A stretch of DNA of 64,000 nucleotides, from positions 310,001 to 374,000 of the forward strand of contig CAWKOG010000017.1 in the NCBI GenBank assembly GCA_963851215.1, written 5' to 3'. Within the stretch, counting starts at the first letter, position 1, and the number at the start of each line of letters is the position of its first letter. Positions 36,964 to 45,506 of the stretch are shown here, in pieces. The position numbers and the translations under genes were made by a program. The notes beneath the pieces were generated by a model that was not told where the DNA came from, did not search any database, and saw only the letters and a program-made list of their open reading frames with translations. Source of the stretch: DATKFM01 sp963851215 (GTDB lineage: Bacteria; Pseudomonadota; Alphaproteobacteria; Dongiales; Dongiaceae).

Positions 36964-36977
36964 GGCGCCGAAGCGCC
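36964..36977. terminator. Hairpin between convergent hisA-like and fae genes
   Basis: GGCGC, a CGAA loop and GCGCC form a 5-bp stem in the 29-base gap, and outer ACAG/CTGT can extend it. It would serve as a bidirectional terminator. No T-run is present, so strength is uncertain. Confidence 0.45.
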
Positions 36978-36984
36978 GCGGCTG

Positions 36985-37494
36985 TTAGCCGGCGTAGAAC
37001 GGATGCTTCACGGAGTCCTTCTTCGCGGTGACGTCGCGAGCCTTCGGCTCACCGGCGACAGCGCGCTTAATGGATTCCTTCACGGCCTGATAGTTGTAGT
37101 TGTGGATCTTCTTGTCGTCGGCGGCTTCCCAGTGGATGAACACGCCAACGCAGATGAACAGATCGTCGGCTTCATCCGCCGGGATCGTGCCATCGGCAAC
37201 GCAATCCTGCACGGCCATCGCGACAGCATGCTGTGCCGGACCGAACATCTGCACCGCCTGCTTCGCGCCCTTGATGGTCACTTTGTTGAACATCACGGTG
37301 TTCGGCTTGCAGGCCAGGTTCGGCGAAATCACGGCCAGCAGTGACGTGAAGCCGTCCTTGTTGTTGACCAGCGCATTGCAGAACGCGGTCTCTGCCGCGC
37401 TGTTACGCGGTCCGATGAGCAAATCGATGTGAGCGACTTCATTGCCCTCGCCGACCAACGATTCACCGACACAGACCTTGTTGATCTTCGCCAT
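36985..37494 (-). CDS. fae: Formaldehyde-activating enzyme Fae
   Basis: Fae condenses formaldehyde with H4MPT to methylene-H4MPT, the entry of the pathway. The 169-residue sequence is typical: MAKINKVCVGESLVGEGNEV at the start with catalytic H22, LLIGPRNSAAETAFCNALVN, KPNTVMFNKVTIKGAKQAVQ, GPAQHAVAMAVQDCV and VGVFIHWEAADD. A good ribosome site (GGAGGATT) precedes the ATG. The gene is monocistronic in layout, with a 313-base structured region upstream and a convergent gene downstream, fitting very high expression. Confidence 0.97.
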   Translation of the reverse strand: MAKINKVCVGESLVGEGNEVAHIDLLIGPRNSAAETAFCNALVNNKDGFTSLLAVISPNLACKPNTVMFNKVTIKGAKQAVQMFGPAQHAVAMAVQDCVADGTIPADEADDLFICVGVFIHWEAADDKKIHNYNYQAVKESIKRAVAGEPKARDVTAKKDSVKHPFYAG

Positions 37495-37533
37495 CAGTTA
37501 ATCCTCCCTATATGTGAATGGCTCTGAAACGAA

Positions 37534-37583
37534 GCCTCACCATCCGCCTGCCCGGGGCCGGTCGGCCTCGGGCTCGGTGAGGC
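37534..37583 (-). promoter_or_regulatory. Structured fae leader element
   Basis: The 313-base region 37495-37807 upstream of fae holds no gene. Thirty-nine bases before the ATG is a two-part hairpin: outer 8-bp arms GCCTCACC/GGTGAGGC and, inside an asymmetric internal loop, a 10-base inner stem (GCCCGAGGCC with GGCCCCGGGC, one mismatch) around a 4-base loop. There is no T-run, so it is not an ordinary terminator; an mRNA-stabilising or regulatory leader is likelier. Confidence 0.55.
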
Positions 37584-37625
37584 AACTTCTCTCCCACCGC
37601 CTGGAGCCATCCTTGTTTGCAGCAT

Positions 37626-37644
37626 CCGGCCGTTGGGCGGCCGG
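37626..37644 (-). promoter_or_regulatory. Second hairpin upstream of fae
   Basis: CCGGCCG, a five-base loop and CGGCCGG form a perfect 7-bp stem in the fae upstream region, between the CitG-like stop and the leader hairpin. It may be the 3' end of the upstream operon or part of the fae leader. No T-run follows. Confidence 0.45.
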
Positions 37645-37807
37645 ACCGGTTGACCAGACAACACTCCCCTGACGGGCAGAGTACTTGCGAGCCGATGGTA
37701 GTCTCAATCATCGCCCATCATCAAGCGCCTAATGAAACAGCAGGAAATTGCCCCGGTGCGGTGCACAAACAGGCTGCCCAACACCGCCGGATTTGCACCT
37801 GCCGCTG

Positions 37808-38641
37808 CTATTGCAGATTTGAAACAAACAGCGTTGCCACCGTGAGATCGGCGCTGGTGCCTGGATTGATATCCTTATCCTTCAATGCGCTGTCGAATGC
37901 CTGAAGATCGGACAAGATGACGCGCGGGTCCGCGGCCCCGGACAGGATCGTATCGAACTTCCGCGCCTCCAACATGATGGCTTCGGCTGTCTCCAAGCCG
38001 AACTTGCGCTCGATGTGACTGTCCGGAAACGCGCCGAGAAAACCCAGATAGGTCGATGAAACGGCCCATTCGAAATCGCGCCAGCGCTGTCCGCCGGCAG
38101 TCAGGCGTTCGAGGCCGAGACCGAAAACGTCGCTGAAATCGGTGACATACTGAGCCGCGATGCGATCCCGGTCCGATGCAGCGCGCATGGCCTCCAGCAG
38201 CGTGACCTGCGGCGGCTCCCGAACATCGTGGCGCGGACTGCTGCCGAGGCCGCCTGGGTTCGCCAACCTGATCGCCTCATAGGCGCTGGCCGCATCGTCG
38301 ACAGTCAGCGCTTCCAGAACGGCGTGCAGTGCCTGACGCAGCTCGCCGCCGGCCGAATGGAGCGCGGCCTGAGCCAGTGGCGCGCAGAGCAGCAGGATGC
38401 CCAGGTTAGTGTTGGTGGAAACGGCTTCGCGGGTCCGGCGCAGCGCCGCCAGCATTCGTTCGCCCACCGTCAAATCGGGAGCCGCGATCGCCGGCGCGCT
38501 CAGCCTGGCGCTGGCTTCGAAATCCGCAACGGTCATCCGATGGCCGGCCGCATAGGCGTGGACATTGCCCGGCTTCAGCGCCGCCAATTCAGCCAGGCAA
38601 GCCGTCAGATAAGCCTGCTCGACGCGCCTCGCGGCGACCAT
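37808..38641 (-). CDS. Triphosphoribosyl-dephospho-CoA synthase-like protein (CitG/MdcB family)
   Basis: The 277-residue protein carries the CitG-family pattern: AYLTACLAELAALKPGNVHA, MTVADFEASARLSAPAI, STNTNLGILLLCAPLAQA and ANPGGLGSSPRHDV. In methylotrophs a member of this family is a constant part of the H4MPT gene set and is presumed to transfer a phosphoribosyl-type group during cofactor synthesis; no citrate or malonate lyase genes are nearby. The start shares bases with the stop of the RimK-like gene. It is the last gene of the mptG-mtdB-ligase-mch operon. Confidence 0.83.
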   Translation of the reverse strand: MVAARRVEQAYLTACLAELAALKPGNVHAYAAGHRMTVADFEASARLSAPAIAAPDLTVGERMLAALRRTREAVSTNTNLGILLLCAPLAQAALHSAGGELRQALHAVLEALTVDDAASAYEAIRLANPGGLGSSPRHDVREPPQVTLLEAMRAASDRDRIAAQYVTDFSDVFGLGLERLTAGGQRWRDFEWAVSSTYLGFLGAFPDSHIERKFGLETAEAIMLEARKFDTILSGAADPRVILSDLQAFDSALKDKDINPGTSADLTVATLFVSNLQ

Positions 38642-39585
38642 CAGCGGGTCAGGGAACGCTTGGCAGGCGAAGGACCGCGCCGCTTCTCGCCCGCGATCTT
38701 TGCCACGACGTGGCCGGCAAGAGTCTCGGCGATATCGATGCCGGTCGCCGTCTGCAACGCCCGCCAGGCCGGCATGCTGTTCACCTCCAGCACGAGGTAG
38801 CGGCCGGACTGGTCCTGAATAATGTCCACGCCGGCATAGTCGGCACCCATGGCCGACGTGGCGCGGATGGCGAGATCGGCGATTTCACCCGTGGCAGGCA
38901 CGGCCTGGCAGCGGGCGCCCTGGGCGGCGTTCGTCCGCCATTGCACGCCGTGACGGATCATGGCGCCCACGGCACGGCCGCCGATGACGAAGACCCGCCA
39001 ATCGCGCCATCCGGCCGTCGGGCCGGTAACGTAGCGCTGCAGATAGAAAACGCCCTGCGCTTCCTCCGCGGTTGGCAGATCGCGCAGCTTCTCGATCAGC
39101 TTGAGGCCCCGGCCCTGGGAGCCGAACAGGGGCTTCAGCACCAGCGGCCGTCCGGGCCGCGCCTCGCTCCTGACGATCTCCTTCGCGACGCCGGGCGTCT
39201 CGATCGCCCAGGTCGGCGGTGTCGGAATGTCTTGCTGCTGCAAGAGGAAGCTGGTCATGGATTTGTCGACGCAGCGTTCGATGGCGCGGGCATCGTTGAT
39301 CACCTGCACGCCGAGTTCCCGCAGGCCATGCAGCACGCCTAAGCGCATGGTCACCTGTTCGAAACTCCCGGTGGCCACCGTCTTCACGATCACGGCCGCG
39401 GGCAATTGATCATCGAACTTGGGCAAGTCGACGCCCGGACCGCCAAGCCCCACGCGAAAGCCGCAGCTTGCCAGCGGCATGCAGCGCACGTCGGCGCCGA
39501 GATGGGCGAAGGCGTTCTTCAGCCGGCGGGCGTGCCAGTCCAGCTTTTCAGCGAATATGGCAACCTTAGCCGCCGGCATATCCAA
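38641..39585 (-). CDS. RimK-family ATP-grasp ligase (MptN-like)
   Basis: The 314-residue enzyme has the RimK-type ATP-grasp features: VDKSMTSFLLQQQDIPTPPT, the nucleotide lysine region RPLVLKPLFGSQGRGL, VFYLQRYV, DWRVFVIGGRAVGAM and the metal-binding end YLVLEVNSMPAWRAL. In methanogens MptN adds glutamate to H4MPT; here a glutamate-like side-chain ligase of H4MPT or the furan cofactor is the likely role. It overlaps the mch stop by 20 bases and abuts the CitG-like gene, so it is in the same operon. Confidence 0.85.
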   Translation of the reverse strand: MDMPAAKVAIFAEKLDWHARRLKNAFAHLGADVRCMPLASCGFRVGLGGPGVDLPKFDDQLPAAVIVKTVATGSFEQVTMRLGVLHGLRELGVQVINDARAIERCVDKSMTSFLLQQQDIPTPPTWAIETPGVAKEIVRSEARPGRPLVLKPLFGSQGRGLKLIEKLRDLPTAEEAQGVFYLQRYVTGPTAGWRDWRVFVIGGRAVGAMIRHGVQWRTNAAQGARCQAVPATGEIADLAIRATSAMGADYAGVDIIQDQSGRYLVLEVNSMPAWRALQTATGIDIAETLAGHVVAKIAGEKRRGPSPAKRSLTR

Positions 39586-40564
39586 ATGATTTGTCGATCA
39601 GCACTTCGTCCAGCGCGCCGCCATGGAAGGTATTGCCGCTGTCGAGGGCCGTCACGATCGCCTGCGCCGGGCTGAACAGCAGGCGGTCCATGGCATAAAA
39701 ATCGCCATCGTAGGCGTTGAAGATCTCCGCGAATGGCCGGCCGTAGTCGCGAGAGCCTTTGCTTGGCATATCCGCGGCGAGTTGCCGCGCCTCGTCATCG
39801 GGGCCGGTGACGAACAACTGCACCGAGCCGCCATAGATGATCGCGTCGTTCGTCCGGCCCATGGCGTCGATGAAAGATTTCGCCGGCGGCGGCAGCGGCG
39901 CGGCGCCCATGCCATCGATCACCCGGTCGAGCGGAAACTTCAGCTCATGCAGCTTGTGCAGCGCCACCTCGAGCACGCGGCCGACGATCTGCACGGTGCC
40001 TGCCAGGCTGCGCGTCGGCGTCAGGATGAGCGTCAAATTCTTGGCGGCGACGCCGCAGGCCTCGAGGATCTTCTGGATGAGTTCCGCTGGCGGACGCTTG
40101 TCCACTTCCAGCACCAGGCAGGTCGAGTCGGACTGATCCTGGTATCGCAGTTCGTCGAACAGGGATTCCTTGCGCGCGATCGCGCGCGCGGGTCCCGATC
40201 CCAGGGCATAGAAGGCCGTCTTGCCCTCGCCCGATGTCAGCTGCCAGCCCGCGAGCTGGCTGCCGAGGCAGGCGAGCACCGGTGCCGCGCTATGAACGTT
40301 CAGCATCCAGGGCCAATGCTTGAATGAGTTACCGGCCGTCAAGCTGACGCGGCCAAGCCCCGCCATGCAGATCTCAGTGATCAGGCGGCCGGCCTCCAGG
40401 CCGCCGGTGCAGCCGATACCGGCATCGACCAGCCGATAGCCTTCGGGTGGCGCTTCGACATTGATGCCCAGACTGGCGGCGTCATCGATCAAGCGCCGGA
40501 GCGCCGGCGCCGCTGTCCGGTTCAGGCTCAATGCCCTCGTGCCGATGCTCCTGCGTTCAGACAT
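39566..40564 (-). CDS. mch: Methenyl-H4MPT cyclohydrolase Mch
   Basis: Mch hydrolyses methenyl-H4MPT to formyl-H4MPT between MtdB and the Fhc complex. The 332-residue protein shows family motifs DAGIGCTGGLEAGRLITEIC, WPWMLNVHSAAPVLACLGSQ, FYALGSGPARAIA, FDELRYQDQSD and, near the end, LDSGNTFHGGALDEVLIDKSFGYAGG in parts. Length is normal. Its start overlaps the upstream ATP-grasp gene by eight bases, in the mptG-mtdB operon. Confidence 0.97.
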   Translation of the reverse strand: MSERRSIGTRALSLNRTAAPALRRLIDDAASLGINVEAPPEGYRLVDAGIGCTGGLEAGRLITEICMAGLGRVSLTAGNSFKHWPWMLNVHSAAPVLACLGSQLAGWQLTSGEGKTAFYALGSGPARAIARKESLFDELRYQDQSDSTCLVLEVDKRPPAELIQKILEACGVAAKNLTLILTPTRSLAGTVQIVGRVLEVALHKLHELKFPLDRVIDGMGAAPLPPPAKSFIDAMGRTNDAIIYGGSVQLFVTGPDDEARQLAADMPSKGSRDYGRPFAEIFNAYDGDFYAMDRLLFSPAQAIVTALDSGNTFHGGALDEVLIDKSFGYAGG

Positions 40565-41741
40565 GCCCCGCTTCCGCCAATGCCTGTTCTATGTTGCCAG
40601 GCAATCCAGCCTGCAGCTCGTCGCCTTCCAGCAGCGCCGACACCATCGACCTTCGCTGTGCCATCATCCGCCGCACGGCCGGCGCCGCTGCCCCGGCTGC
40701 CAGCACCGTGCAAACCGGCGCACCCTCGGCGATACGGGCACCCGGCGCTGGCCGGTCTGCGACCCATTCCGGCCAATCTGTATCCGGGGGTACCCGGCAT
40801 CGCCGCACCGCATAGAGGATGGACATCGCCGACGCGGAAGCCAAAGCCAGAGGCCCGTCAGGCAACCGCCCTTCGCAGGCCGCAGTATGCCAAGGGAACA
40901 GCAGTGCCGTCCCGGAACTGTCATAGACATCAAGATTGGCTCCCGGCCGCGGATTAACTTCCAGGATCCAATAGTTTGCGCCGTCATCGATGACATCCAG
41001 ACTGTTGAGTCCCACCAGGCCGAATTCGCGGACCAGCGCATCGAGCATTCCTGCCGCATCGCGGCGCAGACGATCGCTCACCGCGGCCGGCAGCAGCCCG
41101 CCGGCAAACCGATAAGGCTGCTGTGGTTCGCCGGGGTCGGCCCATTGTTCGTTGAAGCCTATGAGGACGGCCCGGCAACCATCGGCCAGAAACGAGATTC
41201 CGACCGGCTGTCCCGCCACAAGGCGCTGGAAGTAGATCTTGTTGCCGTCGCGGCGACGCGCGGCCGGTTGCACATGCGCACCGCCGGAGCCCCCAATCCT
41301 TTTCGACAGCCAGCCGCGAGCATCGGCCGGCGCCGACAAGCGAACCTCCGGATGCGGCATGCCGAGGTGATCGAGGCTGGCGAAGAAATCGCCGGGATTC
41401 TTCAGCCGGCGCACGGTCTCCGGCGGATTGCCATAGAGCTTACGGCCCCGCGAGAGGCGCTCGATCAGTTCGGGTTGCGCTTCCAGTCCGGTGCCATACA
41501 CGAAACCGAACGGCCTGGCGGATGAAGCGGGTGCCAGCTTATCCGCTGTCGCCACCAGCGCATCGGCATCGAAGCCGGAGTCCAGATTGCCCTCGGCGAT
41601 CGCAAAATCGTCGGCGGCCGCCCGCATGTCCATGTCGCCAAACAGATCGATTGCCGCCACGCGGTAACCGGCGCGCTTCGCCGCCACGGCCAGCGCGCGG
41701 CCGGACAATGCAACAACCAGAACTGCCGCGGCGTCAGGCAA
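40557..41741 (-). CDS. ATP-grasp protein of the H4MPT cluster
   Basis: The 394-residue protein has an ATP-grasp core (KIYFQRLVAGQPVGISFLAD, VREFGLVGLNSLDVIDDG, YWILEVNPRPGANLDVYDSS) preceded by a Rossmann-like start (AVLVVALSGRALAVAAKRAG) that resembles purK/carB-type enzymes. Homologues are found consistently between mch and mtdB in alphaproteobacterial methylotrophs. A role in adding amino acids to H4MPT or methanofuran is inferred, not shown. It overlaps mtdB by eight bases and mch by eight. Confidence 0.85.
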   Translation of the reverse strand: MPDAAAVLVVALSGRALAVAAKRAGYRVAAIDLFGDMDMRAAADDFAIAEGNLDSGFDADALVATADKLAPASSARPFGFVYGTGLEAQPELIERLSRGRKLYGNPPETVRRLKNPGDFFASLDHLGMPHPEVRLSAPADARGWLSKRIGGSGGAHVQPAARRRDGNKIYFQRLVAGQPVGISFLADGCRAVLIGFNEQWADPGEPQQPYRFAGGLLPAAVSDRLRRDAAGMLDALVREFGLVGLNSLDVIDDGANYWILEVNPRPGANLDVYDSSGTALLFPWHTAACEGRLPDGPLALASASAMSILYAVRRCRVPPDTDWPEWVADRPAPGARIAEGAPVCTVLAAGAAAPAVRRMMAQRRSMVSALLEGDELQAGLPGNIEQALAEAGHV

Positions 41742-42624
41742 CGATTTCGCGCGCCAGTTTGAAGGCGTCGCGGAAATCGAGATAGAGCGGCTTGTCCGTT
41801 TCGATCATGCGGCGGAGCAGGCCCGCCTCGACCCGGTATTTCACGCCGCCGACGGCAAGCGCCCCGATGCCGAGACCGGACCCCACTTTGACGCCATTGT
41901 CCTGCGCGCCGATGCCCTCGATGCCCGAAGGCGGCACGGCGTTGATGTCGGCGGCCACTTTCAGAGTTTTGGATTCCGAAATCTGCTGCGCGGACAGGAT
42001 CTGCACGCCGGCCCGGCCGGCGCAAAGCACCACTTCGGCATCCTTGAGCAGCGCGGCCTTCAACGCATCGGTGCTGCCATCCGCCGACTGGAGATCGACC
42101 TGAAACCGCTCCTTGGCCGTCTCGGCCAAGCCTTTCACGCGCGCCGGCCCGTCATAGCCTACCAGCGTCACTTTTGCCTGCTCCAGGGCCGCGATCACGC
42201 TGGCGGCAAAACCGACCACACCGGTGGCGCCAAATACGACGACCCGCCGGCCGCTGAGCGGCGTCTGGAATTTATCGCGCAGTGTCTTCTCAACGCAGGC
42301 CACCATCGCCGCCGCCGTGGTGAAGGAACCCGCCGGATCGGCCAGCACCGAAACGGCAAACGGCGGCACCATCGCCTTCTTTGCCGCGTTCAGCATGTCC
42401 AGCGCCAGGATGGCGTTCTTGCCGCCGATGAAGACCGATGTGCGCTGCGCCAGCTTCGGGCCGCGGGAGAAAATCGCGTCCTGCACCAGGCCCGCAACCT
42501 CCGCCAGTTCGACATTCGTGTAGGGCACCGCAGCATTAAATCCCGCATCCAGCGCCATGTTGATGTCGAACGGACTCACATGCCGAAGCGGACTCAACAT
42601 ATGCAGGATGTAGGGCGCGTCCAT
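41734..42624 (-). CDS. mtdB: NAD(P)-dependent methylene-H4MPT dehydrogenase MtdB
   Basis: MtdB oxidises methylene-H4MPT to methenyl-H4MPT. The start at 42624 has GGAGGAGTC directly before it; the frame is open another 34 codons without a site. The 296-residue enzyme has PYILHMLSPLRHVSPFDINM, GFNAAVPYTNVELAEVAGL, the nucleotide loop VVVFGATGVVGFAASVIAAL and VAADINAVPPSGIEGI. It is second in the operon after mptG, with 111 bases between. Confidence 0.96.
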   Translation of the reverse strand: MDAPYILHMLSPLRHVSPFDINMALDAGFNAAVPYTNVELAEVAGLVQDAIFSRGPKLAQRTSVFIGGKNAILALDMLNAAKKAMVPPFAVSVLADPAGSFTTAAAMVACVEKTLRDKFQTPLSGRRVVVFGATGVVGFAASVIAALEQAKVTLVGYDGPARVKGLAETAKERFQVDLQSADGSTDALKAALLKDAEVVLCAGRAGVQILSAQQISESKTLKVAADINAVPPSGIEGIGAQDNGVKVGSGLGIGALAVGGVKYRVEAGLLRRMIETDKPLYLDFRDAFKLAREIVA

Positions 42625-42735
42625 GACTCCTCCGCGGCGGCCGGGACCTGGATCAAGAGGGCGGAGAGTGTTGCCCACAACCGCGCGGAAGCACAAGAGC
42701 CTTAGCCGGGCCGCTGCCCGCAACACAGACGCCGA

Positions 42736-43770
42736 TTAGGCGGCGTTGTGAATCACGTCGATATCGCCGCCGCGATTTCGGCCGCGTGCGATTACAAATT
42801 TCAGACCCGCCCCGGAAGGCCATTTCTGCTGCATTTCCTGCAACAGCGCGGTGGCCTTTGCCTCCGACTCCACCAGGCCGAATCCAGTCGGACCCCAGGA
42901 GCTCTGCCCCACGCCCTGAACCCCTTGGGCGCGAAGCCAATCCAGAGTCTGCGTCACCGCGGCGCTGAGAAACCGCGCGCCCTGTACCGGTGCAAAGTGA
43001 TCGCCGATGGCCGCCTGCAATTCAGCAATGGCGCCGCCGAAACGATTTAGATCCTCCTCGGCGAGCGCCGGCAGCGCTACCATCAGGACCAGACGGCAAA
43101 GCTGTGCCGCGCGATCCGCCGGCATCGGCGGCAATTTCTGGAATGCTTCGCTTTCGGCAGTGCCATGCAAGCCGCGCCGCGCCTGGTCGAAGATCAAGAG
43201 GATGCGCCAGGATTCCGGAAACGGCAGCCGGCTGATGACCGGCGGCGGCTGATCCACCGCGCCGCGGCCGCCATCGAGCACCACGCCGCCTTGTTCGAAA
43301 GTGGCGATGCCGATGCTGGAGCGTGCGCCGCGATCCAGCAGCTGTGCAATTTCGCGGGCATCGCTCTCCAGGCCGAAGAATCGCGAAACCGACGTGCCGA
43401 CCGCCAGGCAGAGCTGCGTGCCCGAACCAAGTCCAACATGGTCCGGTATCGCGGACTCGACGCGAAGCGCCAAGTCGGCGCCAAGCCGATAGTGGCGGAT
43501 CAGCCGCTCGGCATAGGTTCTTGCCCGCTCGGCATCGGCGCCGGATATCGTGAGACCCGTGCCGGGCGTCACCGTCACGCGCGTGACCGGCGCATCCAGG
43601 GCGATCCCCAGGCTGCCGAAACGGCGACCCAAATCGCCGTTAAGATCGACAAAACCCGCATGCAACCGGCCGGGAACGGTCACGGTTACGCGATCGATCG
43701 TGCCCGATCGCGCCGCATCCGAAGTTCCGCCGAGGTTCGCGTTGCTGGCCTTGTTGTCAGCGAGTATCAT
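42736..43770 (-). CDS. mptG: Beta-ribofuranosylaminobenzene 5'-phosphate synthase MptG
   Basis: MptG condenses 4-aminobenzoate with PRPP and loses CO2, the first step specific to methanopterin. Started at ATG 43770 (after GAAGGG), the 344-residue GHMP-kinase-fold protein has VTVPGRLHAGFVDLNGDLGR, the glycine-rich loop IPDHVGLGSGTQLCLAVG and ATFEQGGVVLDGGRG, then GQSSWGPTGFGLVES. Its aminobenzoate would come from the PabAB genes at 49.7-51.8 kb. It heads the operon that runs to 37808, and diverges from the pterin dehydratase gene 70 bases away. Confidence 0.94.
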   Translation of the reverse strand: MILADNKASNANLGGTSDAARSGTIDRVTVTVPGRLHAGFVDLNGDLGRRFGSLGIALDAPVTRVTVTPGTGLTISGADAERARTYAERLIRHYRLGADLALRVESAIPDHVGLGSGTQLCLAVGTSVSRFFGLESDAREIAQLLDRGARSSIGIATFEQGGVVLDGGRGAVDQPPPVISRLPFPESWRILLIFDQARRGLHGTAESEAFQKLPPMPADRAAQLCRLVLMVALPALAEEDLNRFGGAIAELQAAIGDHFAPVQGARFLSAAVTQTLDWLRAQGVQGVGQSSWGPTGFGLVESEAKATALLQEMQQKWPSGAGLKFVIARGRNRGGDIDVIHNAA

Positions 43771-43840
43771 GATCCCTTCACTGCTGACTTGCCTGAGCGA
43801 TGTCAAGCTTTGCGTCTGTCGCCCATGGAGACGTCCGTCG

Positions 43841-44218
43841 ATGGCCGAGAAAGAACGCGTTTACAGCGAGGATGAGATCGTTGATCGCCTGAAGCGGGAC
43901 CTGCCGCATTGGCATTACGAGGGCGGCTGGATCCGGCGAAAATACAAGACGCATAGCTGGAAAAGCACGCTCATGGTCATCAATACCGTGGGCCATCTGG
44001 CGGAATCGGCCTGGCATCATCCTGACATCACGGCCTCCTATGCCTGGGTCGAAGTGCGGCTGATGAACCATGCGGCAAAGGGCGTGACCGACAAGGATTT
44101 CGCACTGGCCAAAAAGATCGAAGACGTCGTTCAATGGCAGCCGGGTAAGGAGGGCAGCGGGCTCGAGGGCACGCCGCAGACCGACCAGCGCTTCGCCTAC
44201 ATCAAGTACGACGCTTAG
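43841..44218 (+). CDS. Pterin-4a-carbinolamine dehydratase-like protein
   Basis: The 125-residue product, started at ATG 43841, has the dehydratase core HWHYEGGWIRRKYKTHSWKS and the histidine-rich motif ESAWHHPDITASYAWVEVRL, with K and W positions of the family. It is the first gene of the fhc transcript, with fhcB starting 14 bases later. No aromatic amino-acid hydroxylase is nearby, so a pterin-handling role in the H4MPT pathway is likelier than tetrahydrobiopterin recycling. Confidence 0.9.
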   Translation: MAEKERVYSEDEIVDRLKRDLPHWHYEGGWIRRKYKTHSWKSTLMVINTVGHLAESAWHHPDITASYAWVEVRLMNHAAKGVTDKDFALAKKIEDVVQWQPGKEGSGLEGTPQTDQRFAYIKYDA

Positions 44219-44231
44219 CGGTCCGGTTTTC

Positions 44232-45506
44232 ATGACAAAGGGGGGCACGACATTGGTGCGCGATGTGGCATGCCCTTTCTGCGCCCTCGCCTGTGACGAT
44301 CTGGTCGTCGAACCGGCCGGCAAAGCGGGTGTGACCGTGCGCGAGAACGGCTGCGAGCTGAGCCGGCGCGCCTTTGCGGTCCCTTCGACCAATGCATCGC
44401 CGGCAATCGGCGGCAAGGCGGCAAGTCTCGAGGACGCCATTTCAGCGGCGGCGAGCTTGCTCGGCCGCAGCCGGGCGCCGCTGTTCGCCGGCCTCGCGGC
44501 CGATGTCGCGGGCATCCGCGCCGCGCTCGGCCTTGCGGAGCGACTGGGTGCCGTCGTCGACGACATCAACAGCGACGGCCTGTTCCGCAACCTGCGGATG
44601 CTGCAGGATAGCGGCTGGATCACCACCACCTTGAGCGAAGTGCGCAACCGCATGGATGTCATGCTGATCGTCGGCCCGGATCCGTCGGCGACATTCCCGC
44701 GCTTCTATGAACGCTGCGTCACGCCCCGCGATACGCTGTTCGGCGAGATCAAGGAACCGCGCCGCTTGTACCGCATCGGTGCACCGTCGGACGCAGGAGG
44801 TCCGGACAAGATGGAGATCGCCTGCGACGATGGCAGTCTGCCGGCGGCGCTGACCGCCCTGCGCGCGCTCATCAACGAAAAACCTGTGGCCGCCGACATC
44901 GGTGCGAACCTGCCGCTGGCCGCGCTGCGCGAGGTGGCCGCGGCGCTGCGCAATGCCAAATACGGCGTCGTCGCCTGGAGCGCCGGCGCGTTCGAGGCTT
45001 CCTCGTCGGAACTCATCGTGCAGGTCACTGCCGAGTTGGTCCGCGATCTCAACCGCACGACGCGCTGCGGCGGGCTGCCGCTCGGCGGCAATGACAATCT
45101 GATGGGCGCCAACCAGATCTGCACCTGGCAGTATGGCCTGCCGCTCCGCACCAGTTTCGCCGGCGGCGTTCCCGTTCACGATCCCTTGATCAACTCTGCG
45201 CGTCGCCGGATTGCCGCGGGGGAGGCGGACGCCACCATCTGGATTTCGGCCTTCCGAACCGATATGCCCGCCGCGCTGCCGGCAAACCTGATCGCCCTGG
45301 CGCCGCCTGCGGCAAAGTTCGAGCGCCCGCCCGCTGTCCTGATCCCCATCGGCACGCCGGGAGTCGATCATGCCGGGCAGATCTTCCGCATGGACAATCT
45401 GGTCGCGCTGCCGGTGCGGGGGCTGCTGCAGCGGAACCTGCCGAGCGTCGCCGACGTGCTGAACCGGATCGCCCAGGCGATGGCGAAGGAGCGGTCCGCG
45501 GCATGA
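44232..45506 (+). CDS. fhcB: Formyltransferase/hydrolase complex subunit FhcB
   Basis: FhcB is homologous to the catalytic molybdenum or tungsten subunit FwdB/FmdB of methanogens but in methylotrophs it is a structural part of the Fhc complex. The 424-residue product begins with DVACPFCALACDDLVVEP (cysteines spaced CxxCxxxC) and has RLGAVVDDINSDGLFRNLRM and GGNDNLMGANQICTWQYGLP. It overlaps fhcA by four bases. Whether any metal site survives cannot be told from sequence reading alone. Confidence 0.95.
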   Translation: MTKGGTTLVRDVACPFCALACDDLVVEPAGKAGVTVRENGCELSRRAFAVPSTNASPAIGGKAASLEDAISAAASLLGRSRAPLFAGLAADVAGIRAALGLAERLGAVVDDINSDGLFRNLRMLQDSGWITTTLSEVRNRMDVMLIVGPDPSATFPRFYERCVTPRDTLFGEIKEPRRLYRIGAPSDAGGPDKMEIACDDGSLPAALTALRALINEKPVAADIGANLPLAALREVAAALRNAKYGVVAWSAGAFEASSSELIVQVTAELVRDLNRTTRCGGLPLGGNDNLMGANQICTWQYGLPLRTSFAGGVPVHDPLINSARRRIAAGEADATIWISAFRTDMPAALPANLIALAPPAAKFERPPAVLIPIGTPGVDHAGQIFRMDNLVALPVRGLLQRNLPSVADVLNRIAQAMAKERSAA

